From contig NZ_QBKN01000004.1 in assembly GCF_003054175.1 (NCBI RefSeq), positions 124,001-188,000 of the forward strand: DNA of 64,000 nt, written 5' to 3'. Both the position numbers and the translations under genes were made by a program. The notes under the pieces are model-generated. The model did no database searches. It saw only the letters and a program-made list of their open reading frames with translations, and had not been told where the DNA came from. This DNA comes from Allosediminivita pacifica (GTDB taxonomy: Bacteria; Pseudomonadota; Alphaproteobacteria; Rhodobacterales; Rhodobacteraceae). This document shows, piece after piece, positions 35,876 through 45,308 of the stretch. The stretch's first letter is position 1, and each line of letters begins with the position of its first letter.

Positions 35876-37123
35876 ATGCCCCGCACAACGCCCCTTTTCA
35901 CGCCGGTCCTGATCGGCGGCTGCCTGATCATCCTCGTGGGCTTTGCCGTCCGGTCGAGCTTTGGCGTCTTCCAGATCCCGATCGCCGAGGAATTCGGCTG
36001 GCTGCGCTCCGAGTTCTCGCTGGCCATCGCGATCCAGAACCTGGCTTGGGGCATCGGGCAGCCGATCTTCGGCGCCATCGCGGAACGCATCGGGGACCGA
36101 CGGGCCATCGTGCTCGGCGCAGTGACCTACGCGGCGGGCCTTGTGCTGTCGAGCTTTGCCGTCACGCCCGCCGCCCACCATATCTACGAGGTCCTCGTAG
36201 GCTTTGGCATCGCCGGCACGGGTTTTGGGGTCATTCTTGCCGTGGTCGGACGCGCATCCAGCGACGCGAACCGGTCGATGAGCCTTGCCATCGCGACCGC
36301 CGCGGGCAGCTCGGGCCAGATCGTGGGCCCGCCCGTGGCCGAGGCGCTGCTGTCGGTCATGTCCTGGCAGTCGGTCTTCCTCGTCTTCGCGGCAACGGTG
36401 CTGGCGGTCATTCTCGTCCTGCCGCTGATGCGCGCGCCCGAACCCGCGACCAAGGCCGAACTCCAGGAAAGCATGGGAACGATCCTGGGGCGGGCCGCCC
36501 GCGATCCGTCCTTCACGCTGATCTTCGTCGGCTTCTTCAGCTGCGGCTACCAGCTCGCCTTCATCACCGCGCATTTCCCCGCCTTCGTGACCGAGCTGTG
36601 CGGCCCCATTGCGCCCGGCGGCGTCCTGCACGGGCTCGGCATCACGACGACATCGGGGCTCGGGGCACTGGCCATCGCGATGATCGGTTTCTTCAACATA
36701 CTGGGCACGCTCACGGCGGGCTGGGCCGGCAACCTGTTTCCGCGCAAGTACCTGCTCGCCGGCATCTACACGGGCCGCACCATCGCGGCGGCCCTGTTCA
36801 TCGCGCTGCCAATCACGCCCGCATCAGTTCTGATCTTCTCGGCGGTGATGGGCGCGCTCTGGCTGGCGACGGTTCCACTGACCAGCGGGCTCATCGCGCA
36901 TCTCTACGGGCTGCGCTACATGGGGACACTCTACGGGATCGTCTTCTTCAGCCACCAGCTCGGCGGCTTCATGGGGGTCTGGCTGGGCGGTCGGCTCTAC
37001 GACCTTTACGGGAACTACACCGTCGTCTGGTGGATCGGCGTTGGCGTCGGCGCCTTCAGCGCCCTCGTCCATCTGCCGGTGCGCGAACGCCCCTCGCAGC
37101 TACGACCGGCTGCGGCGGCCTAA
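35876..37123 (+). CDS. Major facilitator superfamily transporter
   Basis: 415 residues with 12 predicted transmembrane helices, of the oxalate/formate and monocarboxylate antiporter-like branch (VRSSFGVFQIPIAEEFGW near the N-terminus and the AERIGDRR loop after helix 2). The substrate is unknown. It converges with the ornithine cyclodeaminase-like gene, overlapping it by four bases at the 3' ends. Confidence 0.85.
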   Translation: MPRTTPLFTPVLIGGCLIILVGFAVRSSFGVFQIPIAEEFGWLRSEFSLAIAIQNLAWGIGQPIFGAIAERIGDRRAIVLGAVTYAAGLVLSSFAVTPAAHHIYEVLVGFGIAGTGFGVILAVVGRASSDANRSMSLAIATAAGSSGQIVGPPVAEALLSVMSWQSVFLVFAATVLAVILVLPLMRAPEPATKAELQESMGTILGRAARDPSFTLIFVGFFSCGYQLAFITAHFPAFVTELCGPIAPGGVLHGLGITTTSGLGALAIAMIGFFNILGTLTAGWAGNLFPRKYLLAGIYTGRTIAAALFIALPITPASVLIFSAVMGALWLATVPLTSGLIAHLYGLRYMGTLYGIVFFSHQLGGFMGVWLGGRLYDLYGNYTVVWWIGVGVGAFSALVHLPVRERPSQLRPAAAA

Positions 37124-38022
37124 CCCTCGAACCGGTCAAGAATGTAACGCGCCGTCATCAGGTCCAGATGCGCGCCGCCCCCGTTCTTGAAGAGCGTGAT
37201 ATCCTCGGGCGCGCGGGTGAACGCGGCAGGATCGTAGTAGTCCGCCACGATGTCGGACTTGGCGATGACGCCCTGATCTAGCGGGATCTTGATCTCGCCG
37301 ATATGGCCCAGCGTCGTGTCGTAGCTGTCGACGAAGATCCGCGCCCGCTTCAGCGCCGCGTCGTCGGCCTCGCGCATATCCGGGCGATAGGCCCCGATCA
37401 GGTCGACATGCGTTCCCGGCGTCAGCCAATCGCCCCGGATCAGCGGCTCGGTGCTCATGGTGGCCGAGGTTACGATATCCGCAGCACCCACCGCCTCTTC
37501 CAGGTCCTCGGCCCAGGCGATGCCCAGATCCTCGGCAAAGCTGCGCGCGCGTTCCGTGGTGCGGTTCCAGACGGTGAACTCGGCGTCGGGGAAGGCGGCG
37601 GAATAGGCGGCGTGCAAGGAGGCCCCCACCGTTCCGGCGCCGACAATCAGGATCTTGCGGCTGTCCGGCCGCGCCAGACGCCGCGCGGCAAGGAGGCTGT
37701 CGCCGGCGGTCTTCCACTTCGTGACCAGATGGAAATCCACCACCGCCTCAAGCAGACCGGTCTCGTCCTCGAAAAGGTTCACCGCCCCGTTGACCCGGCC
37801 AAGCCCTCGATCCGGGTTACCGGGAAACACGGTCGCGGCCTTCACCGCAACGCCGAGCCCGTCGATCCAGGCCGACCGGTTCAGCAGGGTATCCTCGCCG
37901 CGGTAGATGAACAGGTCGCCGATCTCGGCCTTGGGGCGTTCATGCCCGGCGGCGAGCGCATCGGTCAGCCCGATCCAGTCGAGATTGGCCTCGCCCTGAT
38001 CGAAGGGAATGATCTTGGTCAT
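37120..38022 (-). CDS. Ornithine cyclodeaminase/mu-crystallin family protein
   Basis: A 300-residue Rossmann-fold oxidoreductase. ILIVGAGTVGASLHAAY (GxGxxG, about residue 125) is the NAD(P)-binding site and the KWKTAGDSLLAARRLARPDS segment the substrate-side conserved region. Family members are ornithine cyclodeaminase, alanine dehydrogenase and ketimine reductase; this one is not assignable further. It overlaps the upstream HAD gene by four bases, so the two are co-translated. Confidence 0.82.
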   Translation of the reverse strand: MTKIIPFDQGEANLDWIGLTDALAAGHERPKAEIGDLFIYRGEDTLLNRSAWIDGLGVAVKAATVFPGNPDRGLGRVNGAVNLFEDETGLLEAVVDFHLVTKWKTAGDSLLAARRLARPDSRKILIVGAGTVGASLHAAYSAAFPDAEFTVWNRTTERARSFAEDLGIAWAEDLEEAVGAADIVTSATMSTEPLIRGDWLTPGTHVDLIGAYRPDMREADDAALKRARIFVDSYDTTLGHIGEIKIPLDQGVIAKSDIVADYYDPAAFTRAPEDITLFKNGGGAHLDLMTARYILDRFEG

Positions 38023-38639
38023 GCGGCCTCCTCCTCGGTCAGCAGGCCCTCGGCGACAAGGCGCGCGGCCCATTCTTGCGGTCCTTCGAACAGATGGGTT
38101 TGCCAGCCACGCGCGGCGGCGGCAGCGATATTGTCGGCCTTGTCGTCGGTGAACAGCAGGCGCTCCGGCGCGATGCCGCAGTCCGCCTCGACCATCTCGT
38201 AGATGCGCGCCTCGGGCTTGATCACCTTCATCTCGGCGGAGATGTAGTGCCGGTCGAATTCCTTCAGGAAAGGATAGGCGGGCTCTGCCACGGCCCAGGT
38301 CCCGATGCCGAAATTGGTCAGCGCGAAGACCGGGATGCCCTTGTCGCGCAAGGCTTTCTTCAGCCTGATCGAATGCGGAATCTCCGGCTGGGCAAGGTCC
38401 AGCCAGCGGTCATGCCAGTCGCGGATGGCGGCGCGCCACTTCGGGTTCCGCTCGGCACAGTCGTAGACGGTCTCGCGGAAATCGGCGCCCCGGTCGATCA
38501 GGTCGTTCATGCCGTGCAGGTCGACCTCGGCGAACATTTCACGCCGCTGGTCCTCGCCCAGAGTGGCATCGTAGTAGATCTCGGGCTGCCAGCGGATCAG
38601 CACGTTGCCGATGTCGAAGATCACCGCGTCGACGGCCAT
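38019..38639 (-). CDS. HAD-family hydrolase (subfamily IA)
   Basis: A 206-residue phosphatase-like protein. Motif I is FDIGNVLIRW near residue 7, the FDxGNVL form in which Gly replaces the second Asp, as in the YihX group. The ALTNFG motif II, the lysine in KVIKPEARIYE and the acidic motif IV FTDDKADNIAAA are present. It resembles YihX-like sugar-phosphate phosphatases; the substrate is unproven. Four-base overlap with the downstream OCD-like gene. The start ATG 38639 (MAVDAVIFD) follows AGGAAGCGCC. Confidence 0.85.
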   Translation of the reverse strand: MAVDAVIFDIGNVLIRWQPEIYYDATLGEDQRREMFAEVDLHGMNDLIDRGADFRETVYDCAERNPKWRAAIRDWHDRWLDLAQPEIPHSIRLKKALRDKGIPVFALTNFGIGTWAVAEPAYPFLKEFDRHYISAEMKVIKPEARIYEMVEADCGIAPERLLFTDDKADNIAAAAARGWQTHLFEGPQEWAARLVAEGLLTEEEAA

Positions 38640-38705
38640 GGGCGCTTCCTTTCCTGATTGCGGGCGCAGCAAACGCCGCGCCCGCCGGATTGTAAAGGCC
38701 GCGGC

Positions 38706-39539
38706 TCAGGCGACGCCCAGCGCCTCGGCGTGGAAGCGGACATGCTCGCCCATGAAGGTCGAGATGAAGAAATAAGAGTGATCGTAGCCCGGCTGCATGC
38801 GGAAGGTGCCATGCTGACGGCGGGCGGTCATCGCCTCGGCCAGTTGCTCGGGCATGAGCAGGTCGAGGAACTGGTCATCACCACCCTGATCCACGAGAAC
38901 CGGGCCATCGAAGCCGAGGTCATGCATCAGCAGCGTCGAATCGTGTTCGCGCCAGGCGGTTTCATCTTCGCCGAGGTAGGCCGAGAACTGCTTGCGGCCC
39001 CAGTCGCTGCGGGTCGGATGCGCAATCGGCGCGAAGGCCGAAACCGACTTGAACCGGCCCGGCAGGCGCATGGCCAGCGTCAGCGCGCCGTGACCGCCCA
39101 TGGAATGGCCGGTGATCGACTGCCGGTCGCTGTCCACGGCGAAATTCTCGAAGAGCAGAGCGGCAAGCTCATCAGACACGTAGTCCCACATGCGGTAATG
39201 CGATGCCCAAGGGTCCTGCGTGGCGTTCACGTAAAAGCCCGCGCCCTTGCCCAGGTCAAAGGCCTCGTCATCAGCGGCCTCGGCGGCGCGCGGCGAGGTG
39301 TCGGGAAACACCAGCGCGATGCCCGCCTCGGCCGCATAGGCCTGCGCGCCGGCCTTGGTCATGGCATTTTCGTGGGTGCAGGTCAGTCCCGACAGGAACC
39401 ACAGCAGCGGCACCGGCCCCCGACTGGCCTGCGGCGGCATGTAGAGGCCGAAGGTCATCTCGCCGCCGCATACCTCCGACTCGTGGGAGTAGACCCCCTG
39501 GACCCCGCCGAAGCACTTGTTTTCCGAAACCGTCTGCAC
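38706..39539 (-). CDS. fghA: S-formylglutathione hydrolase
   Basis: Third step of glutathione-dependent formaldehyde oxidation, hydrolysing S-formylglutathione to formate and glutathione. 277 residues of esterase-D fold. The nucleophile is in ITGHSMGGHGAL (about residue 146), the acid in DQGGDDQFLD and the histidine in GYDHSYFF near the C-terminus. The GTG start at 39539 was chosen because GGAGG lies six bases upstream and the sequence QTVSENKCFGGVQGVYSH is the normal family N-terminus. It fits a C1-handling physiology together with the O-demethylase island. Confidence 0.93.
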   Translation of the reverse strand: MQTVSENKCFGGVQGVYSHESEVCGGEMTFGLYMPPQASRGPVPLLWFLSGLTCTHENAMTKAGAQAYAAEAGIALVFPDTSPRAAEAADDEAFDLGKGAGFYVNATQDPWASHYRMWDYVSDELAALLFENFAVDSDRQSITGHSMGGHGALTLAMRLPGRFKSVSAFAPIAHPTRSDWGRKQFSAYLGEDETAWREHDSTLLMHDLGFDGPVLVDQGGDDQFLDLLMPEQLAEAMTARRQHGTFRMQPGYDHSYFFISTFMGEHVRFHAEALGVA

Positions 39540-39574
39540 GCATGACCTCCGTTTGCCTGCCCGTCGTGGGGCTG

Positions 39575-39763
39575 TCACGGGCCGTAACGTGCCATGAAGG
39601 TTTCGGGGGCGCCATCCGCAATCCGGTCGATTTCCGGCTGGCTGAACTCGGACTGGACACCGAGCAAAAGTCGGTGCCAGCGATCCGCCATGCAGAGCAC
39701 CGCGCATTTCTCCGCTGAAAGGTCCGGATTGCCGCAGAGGGACCCGCACCTCGCGCGCGGCGG
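39575..39763 (-). pseudogene. Possible remnant of a TetR/AcrR-family regulator C-terminus
   Basis: An open stretch of about 62 codons ending at the stop 39575 encodes CMADRWHRLLLGVQSEFSQ and then PEIDRIADGAPETFMARYGP, which looks like the tail of AefR-type TetR regulators (LLLG...EIDRIADGA..TFLARYG). No credible start with an SD exists, the frame is closed by a stop upstream, and no DNA-binding half is visible. It occupies part of the 311-base gap between fghA and cfa; 39764-39850 holds nothing recognised. The similarity is from memory of the family, so moderate at best. Confidence 0.35.
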
Positions 39764-39850
39764 TCAGATTAACCCACCAGCGCGACCTTCAGGCCCAGTG
39801 GCCCCGAGCGACAGACCTCACCTCCAAACCGCGGGAAGCACTCGGATGGA

Positions 39851-41083
39851 TCATTCGGCCGCGCGGAGCAACTCTGCCTGATCCGGTTGGTACATGTAGT
39901 CGCGCGTTGCCGGCACCGCGTGCTGACGGTGTGTCAGCTGGTACTGGAAAACGGCCTGATGCTGCTCTTCGAAGGCCATCTCGCAGGCGATCAGATAGAA
40001 GCGCCACATGCGGACGAACCGCTCGTCATACATCTCTCGCACCTTGTCGAGGTTGGCTTCAAACCTTTGGTGCCAGTGGTGGATGGTCGGACCGTAATGG
40101 CCGCGCAGGATCTCCATGTCCGTTGTCCAGAGCCCGGAACGCTCCAGCACCGGGGCCACGTCGGACATCGACGGCACGTAGCCGCCTGGGAAGATGTACT
40201 TGGCAATCCAGGGACTGGTCGCACCCGGAGGGGCCACGCGCCCGATCGTGTGGATCAGCGCGACACCGTCTTCCTTCAACAGATCGCCCACCTTGTCGAA
40301 GTACTCGGCGAAATGCGGAAGGCCGACGTGCTCGAACATGCCGACCGACACGATCCGGTCAAAGCTGTCGCTCAGGTCGCGATAGTCGATCAGCCGGAAC
40401 TCCACCTTGTCGGAGAGCCCCTCGGCTTCGGCGCGCTCGCGCGCCGTCTTCAGCTGGTTCTCGGAAAGCGTCACGCCCACGACTCGTGCGCCGTAGTCCC
40501 GCGCCAGTGTCAGCGCCATGCCGCCCCAGCCGCACCCGATATCGAGAATACGCATCCCCGGTTCGATCATCAGCTTGTGCGCGATATGGCGCTTCTTCGC
40601 CTCCTGCGCCTCTTCCAGCGTCATATCCGGGCGCGCGAAGTAGGCGCAGCTGTACTGCATGTCGGCATCGAGGAAGAGTCGGTAGAGGTCGTCCGAGATG
40701 TCGTAGTGATGCGCCACGTTGTTGCGCGACTTGCGCGGATCGTTGTGCTGCATGAACCGGCGTACGGCGTCGCGGTAACGCCCGTACGCCTTGAGCCCGG
40801 CCGGAAGCCCGCCCCCCTTCTGCTGGTTTCGCACCAGCAGGGTCAGCAGGTCGTACATCTCGTCGGTCTCGATATCGATCGAACCGTCCATGTACCCTTC
40901 GCCAATCGCGAGAACGGGATTCAGGCACAGCGGGCGCAGGATCTCTTCCCGGGTCAGGCGGATCGAGGAGCTGATGCCCCCGCCAGGGCCGTAGGTCCGC
41001 GTTTCGCCATCAGGCCATTCAACTTTCAGCTCACCCCACGTCAAAAGACGTCGAAGCATACGGTCCAACGCTGTTTTCCACAT
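39851..41083 (-). CDS. cfa: Cyclopropane-fatty-acyl-phospholipid synthase
   Basis: SAM-dependent methylation of unsaturated acyl chains in membrane phospholipids. 410 residues. The NNVAHHYDISDDLYRLFLD segment, the SAM site RILDIGCGWGGMALTLA (about residue 183) and SVGMFEHVG are the Cfa signatures. The length is typical. It faces aspS divergently across 176 bases, which contain an IR ACCAAA-GAATT-TTTGGT at 41147-41163 that may be a regulatory site. Cfa genes in related species are under stress sigma factors; this was not resolved here. Confidence 0.93.
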   Translation of the reverse strand: MWKTALDRMLRRLLTWGELKVEWPDGETRTYGPGGGISSSIRLTREEILRPLCLNPVLAIGEGYMDGSIDIETDEMYDLLTLLVRNQQKGGGLPAGLKAYGRYRDAVRRFMQHNDPRKSRNNVAHHYDISDDLYRLFLDADMQYSCAYFARPDMTLEEAQEAKKRHIAHKLMIEPGMRILDIGCGWGGMALTLARDYGARVVGVTLSENQLKTARERAEAEGLSDKVEFRLIDYRDLSDSFDRIVSVGMFEHVGLPHFAEYFDKVGDLLKEDGVALIHTIGRVAPPGATSPWIAKYIFPGGYVPSMSDVAPVLERSGLWTTDMEILRGHYGPTIHHWHQRFEANLDKVREMYDERFVRMWRFYLIACEMAFEEQHQAVFQYQLTHRQHAVPATRDYMYQPDQAELLRAAE

Positions 41084-41259
41084 CGTGTCCCACCTTCGTA
41101 ACTAATCTCAACCAAAAGCGCTAAACGCGCCAGATCGTTAAAAGTTACCAAAGAATTTTTGGTTCTGGCAAATCCATGTCCCGCTTCCCTTGACTTCCGG
41201 CCCCCTTGGCGGTGTATCGGCGCCAAATATCCGCGCACTTCCTGAAAGGTTCGACCCCT

Positions 41260-43032
41260 ATGCACGCCTATCGCAGCCATACATGCGCCGACCTGACCAT
41301 GGATAACGTGGGCGATACCGTTCGCCTGTCCGGCTGGGTCCACCGCATCCGCGACCACGGCGGCGTCCTCTTCGTCGACCTGCGCGACCACTACGGCATG
41401 ACGCAGGTGCTCTGCGATCCCGACAGCCCGGTCTTTTCCCAGGTCGAACGCCTGCGCAGCGAATGGTGCGTGCGCATCGACGGCGTGGTGAAGGCGCGTG
41501 CGGAAAGCCTCGTGAACCCCAAGCTGCCCACCGGCGAGATCGAGGTCTACATCCGTGACGTCGAGGTGCTCGGTGCCGCCGAGGAACTGCCGCTGATGGT
41601 CTTCGGCGATCAGGAATACCCCGAGGAAACCCGCCTGCGCTATCGCTATCTCGACCTGCGCCGCGAGGCGATGCAGCGCAACATGATGCTGCGCTCGGAC
41701 GTGGTGTCCTCGATCCGGCGGCGCATGTGGGACAGCGGTTTCCGCGAATACCAGACGCCGATCATCACCGCGTCCTCCCCCGAGGGCGCGCGCGACTTCC
41801 TCGTGCCGTCGCGCCTGCACCCGGGCAAGTTCTACGCGCTGCCGCAGGCGCCGCAGCAGTTCAAGCAGCTGATCATGGTCTCGGGCTTCGACAAGTACTT
41901 CCAGATCGCGCCCTGCTTCCGCGACGAGGACCCGCGCGCCGACCGCTCGCCCACCGATTTCTACCAGCTCGACATGGAGATGTCCTTCGTCGAGCAGGAC
42001 GACATCTTCGCGACGATGCAGCCGGTCATCCAGGGCGTCTTCGAGGAATTCGGCGACGGCAGTGTCGACACCGAGTGGCCGCAGATCCCCTATGCCGAGT
42101 CGCTGCTGAAATACGGCACCGACAAGCCCGACCTGCGCAACCCGATCGAGATGCAGGACGTGTCCGAGCATTTCCGCGGTTCAGGTTTTGCCATCTTCGC
42201 CAAGCTGCTCGAGCAGGACGGCACCCAGATCCGCGCGATCCCCGCGCCCAAGGGCGGCTCGCGCAAGTTCTGCGACCGCATGAACTCCTTCGCGCAGAAG
42301 GAAGGCCTGCCCGGCATGGGCTACATCTTCTGGCGCGACAAGGACGGCGAGACAGAGGCCGCCGGCCCGCTGGCCAAGAACATCGGCCCCGAGCGGACCG
42401 AGGCGATCCGCCAGCAGCTGGGTCTCGGCGTCGGCGACGCGGCCTTCTTCCTCGGCGGCAAGCCCGCGAGCTTCGAACGCGTGGCCTCCAAGGCGCGCGA
42501 CGTGATCGGCGAGGAATGCGGCCTGACCGACATGGACCGCTACGCCTTTGCCTGGATCGTCGACTTCCCGATGTACGAGGCGGACGAGGAAAGCGGCGCG
42601 GTGGACTTCAGCCACAACCCCTTCTCCATGCCGCAGGGCGGGAAGGACGCGCTCGACGGCGATCCGCTGAGCGTGAAAGGCTACCAGTACGACCTCGCCT
42701 GCAACGGCTACGAGATCCTCTCGGGCGCCATCCGGAACCATCGCCCCGACATCATGTTCAAGGCCTTCGAGCTTGCCGGCTACGGTGAAGACGAGGTGCG
42801 CAAGCGCTTCGGCGGCATGGTCAACGCCTTCCGCTTCGGCGCCCCGCCGCACGGCGGATGCGCGGCCGGCATCGACCGCATCGTCATGATCCTGGCGGAC
42901 ACGGCGAACATCCGCGAAGTCATCATGTTCCCGATGAACCAGCGGGCCGAGGACCTGATGATGAACGCGCCGTCGGAGCCGACCAGCGATCAGCTCATGG
43001 AGCTTGGCCTGCGCGTCATCCCGCAGGAATAA
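41260..43032 (+). CDS. aspS: Aspartyl-tRNA synthetase
   Basis: 590 residues, class II. N-terminal OB fold for the anticodon ([19 protein letters not shown]), motif 2 [19 protein letters not shown], the bacterial GAD insertion domain (about residues 300-415) and motif 3 near the C-terminus [17 protein letters not shown]. Whether it is discriminating or also charges tRNA-Asn was not determined. The start ATG 41260 ([12 protein letters not shown]) is the conserved one. A terminator follows directly. Confidence 0.97.
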   Translation: MHAYRSHTCADLTMDNVGDTVRLSGWVHRIRDHGGVLFVDLRDHYGMTQVLCDPDSPVFSQVERLRSEWCVRIDGVVKARAESLVNPKLPTGEIEVYIRDVEVLGAAEELPLMVFGDQEYPEETRLRYRYLDLRREAMQRNMMLRSDVVSSIRRRMWDSGFREYQTPIITASSPEGARDFLVPSRLHPGKFYALPQAPQQFKQLIMVSGFDKYFQIAPCFRDEDPRADRSPTDFYQLDMEMSFVEQDDIFATMQPVIQGVFEEFGDGSVDTEWPQIPYAESLLKYGTDKPDLRNPIEMQDVSEHFRGSGFAIFAKLLEQDGTQIRAIPAPKGGSRKFCDRMNSFAQKEGLPGMGYIFWRDKDGETEAAGPLAKNIGPERTEAIRQQLGLGVGDAAFFLGGKPASFERVASKARDVIGEECGLTDMDRYAFAWIVDFPMYEADEESGAVDFSHNPFSMPQGGKDALDGDPLSVKGYQYDLACNGYEILSGAIRNHRPDIMFKAFELAGYGEDEVRKRFGGMVNAFRFGAPPHGGCAAGIDRIVMILADTANIREVIMFPMNQRAEDLMMNAPSEPTSDQLMELGLRVIPQE

Positions 43033-43038
43033 AGCCAA

Positions 43039-43065
43039 GGCCCGCCGGCAACGGCGGGCCTTTTT
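43039..43065 (+). terminator. Rho-independent terminator after aspS
   Basis: GGCCCGCC and GGCGGGCC (loop GGCAAC) followed by TTTTT, seven bases after the aspS stop. The convergent receiver gene ends four bases further on. Confidence 0.9.
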
Positions 43066-43068
43066 CGT

Positions 43069-43785
43069 TCAGATCGCGATCCGGTCGGACACCCGATCCT
43101 GAACCAACGTGGAAAGCCGCGCCATGGCGGCGGCATGTGGTGTGCCTTCCTCATGGACGCTGGCAAGGTCCGCGGCGGCATCCTCGAGGACATGATCGCC
43201 CGCACTGCGCGCCACCCCGCCCAGGAACTGCGTTACGTAGCGGATCGCCCCGGGCTCCATCCGGTCGCGCAGGAGCTCGGCCGCGTGGGCCATGTCGTCG
43301 CGATAGGAGATCGGGTCCGGGCAGATCGGTTCGGCGCTGATCGTGCGCGGCCCGCTCGGGCGCATCTCGGGCGGCAGCTTTTCGATGACAGCAGCCTGGA
43401 AGGCCGGAAGCGAGGTCATCGGCTTGGCCAGGAACCCGTCCGCGCCAGCGGCCAGCGCCACGTCTTCGGCAAAGCTGTCGCCGCTCGTAGCCAGGATCAC
43501 GCCGATGCGCGGCACGGAGCGACAGAGCTCGGCGATCAGGTCCGCGCCCGACCCATCCGGCAGCCCCAGATCCACGATGATCACGCTGGGGCGGTAGACC
43601 TGAAGATGGCGCCGGGCCGAGGCAAGGCAATCCGCGCGCCGGATCCGAGCCCCCGAGCGGAGGCACATCAGACGCATCGCGTCACAGGCATAGCGGCTGT
43701 CTTCGACAACCAGGACCGTCAGGCCCAGAAGCGGGCGCCGACTGTTCGGTCGAGGCATCGAACCGAGTCGTGTTTCGTCGTCCAT
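43069..43785 (-). CDS. Receiver-domain response regulator without classical output domain
   Basis: 238 residues. The receiver domain runs about residues 20-140: the acidic pair in VLVVEDSRY, the phospho-acceptor Asp in IIVDLGLPDGSG (about residue 73), ATSGD and the lysine in FLAKPM. The C-terminal 90 residues have no recognised effector; they are helical with HAAELL...RYVTQFLGG, possibly an Hpt-like or dimerising bundle. There is no kinase gene nearby. ATG 43785 is favoured by spacing to GGAGG; ATG 43788 also fits. Confidence 0.8.
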   Translation of the reverse strand: MDDETRLGSMPRPNSRRPLLGLTVLVVEDSRYACDAMRLMCLRSGARIRRADCLASARRHLQVYRPSVIIVDLGLPDGSGADLIAELCRSVPRIGVILATSGDSFAEDVALAAGADGFLAKPMTSLPAFQAAVIEKLPPEMRPSGPRTISAEPICPDPISYRDDMAHAAELLRDRMEPGAIRYVTQFLGGVARSAGDHVLEDAAADLASVHEEGTPHAAAMARLSTLVQDRVSDRIAI

Positions 43786-43915
43786 CATCCCCTCCGTCAG
43801 CAGACCCGGGAAGACTGCCCCGTCAACGCTAACAAGCGGTTAATGGCCGCACCGCACTTGTGAGAGCGTCTTGGAGACACCATAACCTGCCCAGACTTTG
43901 CCCGGAGAGAGACAC

Positions 43916-44320
43916 ATGATCGGTCGCCTGAATCACGTCGCCATCGCCGTTCCGGACCTCGAAGCAGCCTCGGCCATGTACCGCGACACGCTGGGCGCCA
44001 AGGTCGCTGCGCCGCAGGATGAACCCGACCACGGCGTCACGGTCGTCTTCATCGAGCTGCCAAACACCAAGATCGAGCTCTTGTACCCCTTGGGCGAAAG
44101 CTCCCCCATCGCGGGCTTTCTCGAGAAGAACCCCTCGGGCGGCATCCACCACGTCTGCTACGAGGTGGAAGACATCCTCGCCGCCCGTGACCGCCTCAAG
44201 GACCAGGGCGCGCGGGTCCTTGGCGACGGCGAGCCGAAGATCGGCGCGCACGGCAAGCCGGTCCTCTTCCTACATCCCAAGGATTTCCAGGGCACACTGG
44301 TCGAACTGGAGCAGGTCTGA
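43916..44320 (+). CDS. mce: Methylmalonyl-CoA epimerase
   Basis: Interconverts R- and S-methylmalonyl-CoA in the propionyl-CoA pathway. A 134-residue VOC-fold metalloenzyme with metal ligands in LNHVAIAV (residue about 6), IHHVCYEV (about 79) and LVELEQV (terminal Glu). Overlaps the next gene by one base (TGATG). The mutase genes are elsewhere. Confidence 0.92.
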   Translation: MIGRLNHVAIAVPDLEAASAMYRDTLGAKVAAPQDEPDHGVTVVFIELPNTKIELLYPLGESSPIAGFLEKNPSGGIHHVCYEVEDILAARDRLKDQGARVLGDGEPKIGAHGKPVLFLHPKDFQGTLVELEQV

Positions 44321-44610
44321 TGAGTATCACTTCCGCAATCGTTCTCTTCGCGATGATCTGGTTCCTCGCCTTCCTCACCATCATCCCGATCCGCCTCAAG
44401 ACGCAGGGCGACGTCGGCACCGTGGTGGAGGGCACGCATTCCTCCAGTCCCGAGGTGCACAACCTCAAGAAAAAGGCCTGGATCACCACGGGCGTGACCA
44501 TCGTCGTCTGGGGGCTGATCGCCGGAACCATCCTGTCGGGCGTCATCTCGGTGCGCGACATCGATTCGTGGATGTTCCAGCGTATGGGACCGCCGGGATC
44601 GACCTACTAG
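44320..44610 (+). CDS. DUF1467 membrane protein
   Basis: 96 residues with two transmembrane helices (about 5-23 and 54-76) separated by a polar loop GTHSSSPEVHNLKKK. It is an alphaproteobacterial family often encoded directly after methylmalonyl-CoA epimerase, as here with one-base overlap. The function is unknown. Confidence 0.82.
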   Translation: MSITSAIVLFAMIWFLAFLTIIPIRLKTQGDVGTVVEGTHSSSPEVHNLKKKAWITTGVTIVVWGLIAGTILSGVISVRDIDSWMFQRMGPPGSTY

Positions 44611-45308
44611 GCCCGCCCCCGCCGGTCCTCGAGCATATGGAAGAGATGCGTGAAGGTTGCCGCGCCGAGGATCGGCACCAGAAGGTTCAGGATCGGCACG
44701 GATAGCGGCAGCGCCATGACCACTCCGGCCACCCAGATGGTCGGCATGTGCCGCCGTCGCCGCTGCCTGGCGCCGTCCCGGCCGACGCGACGCATGGCCG
44801 CCAGCGTGTAGTATTCCCGCCCCAGCAGAAAGCCGTTCAGCCCCCAGAAGATGAAGGGCGCGAAGGGCGCGAACATAAGGTAGAGCACCAGCGCCACGGC
44901 GTTGGCCGCGATCAGGACCCCGAGGAAACCCACGGAATCTCTCACCGCCTCGGCGAAGGGGATAGACGGCGCCTTGGGCAGCGCCGGGTAGTGCACCTCC
45001 TCGACCGCATCCGCCACCTCTTCGAGAAAGATCGAGGTGAAGGCCGAGGCGACCGGCACCATCAGAAAGACCGACAGCAGCAGCATGAGCGGGATTGCCC
45101 CCCAGCTCAGCGCATTGTCGATCCAGGTGACCGTGCCGACCCAGGGCAGCGTCACGGAATCGCCCACCCACCAGCCGACAAGCCAGACGAAGGCAAGGTA
45201 GACCGCGACGAAGGTCGCCACGGTCAGCCCGAGCCCCAGGAGCAGCACCTTGCGGAACCTCGGATCGCCGATCTGGCCCAGGGCGCGCAGGACGGCCTTG
45301 GGAATCAT
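44607..45308 (-). CDS. EI24-domain integral membrane protein
   Basis: 233 residues with four to six transmembrane helices and the EI24/CysZ-like pattern: a conserved FAPFAPFIFWGLNGFLLGREYYTLAAMRR and a C-terminal helix pair. CysZ imports sulfate in enterobacteria; this distant relative has no sulfur genes beside it, so no transport role is assigned. Four-base overlaps with both the convergent DUF1467 gene and the upstream nitroreductase gene. Confidence 0.75.
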   Translation of the reverse strand: MIPKAVLRALGQIGDPRFRKVLLLGLGLTVATFVAVYLAFVWLVGWWVGDSVTLPWVGTVTWIDNALSWGAIPLMLLLSVFLMVPVASAFTSIFLEEVADAVEEVHYPALPKAPSIPFAEAVRDSVGFLGVLIAANAVALVLYLMFAPFAPFIFWGLNGFLLGREYYTLAAMRRVGRDGARQRRRRHMPTIWVAGVVMALPLSVPILNLLVPILGAATFTHLFHMLEDRRGRA

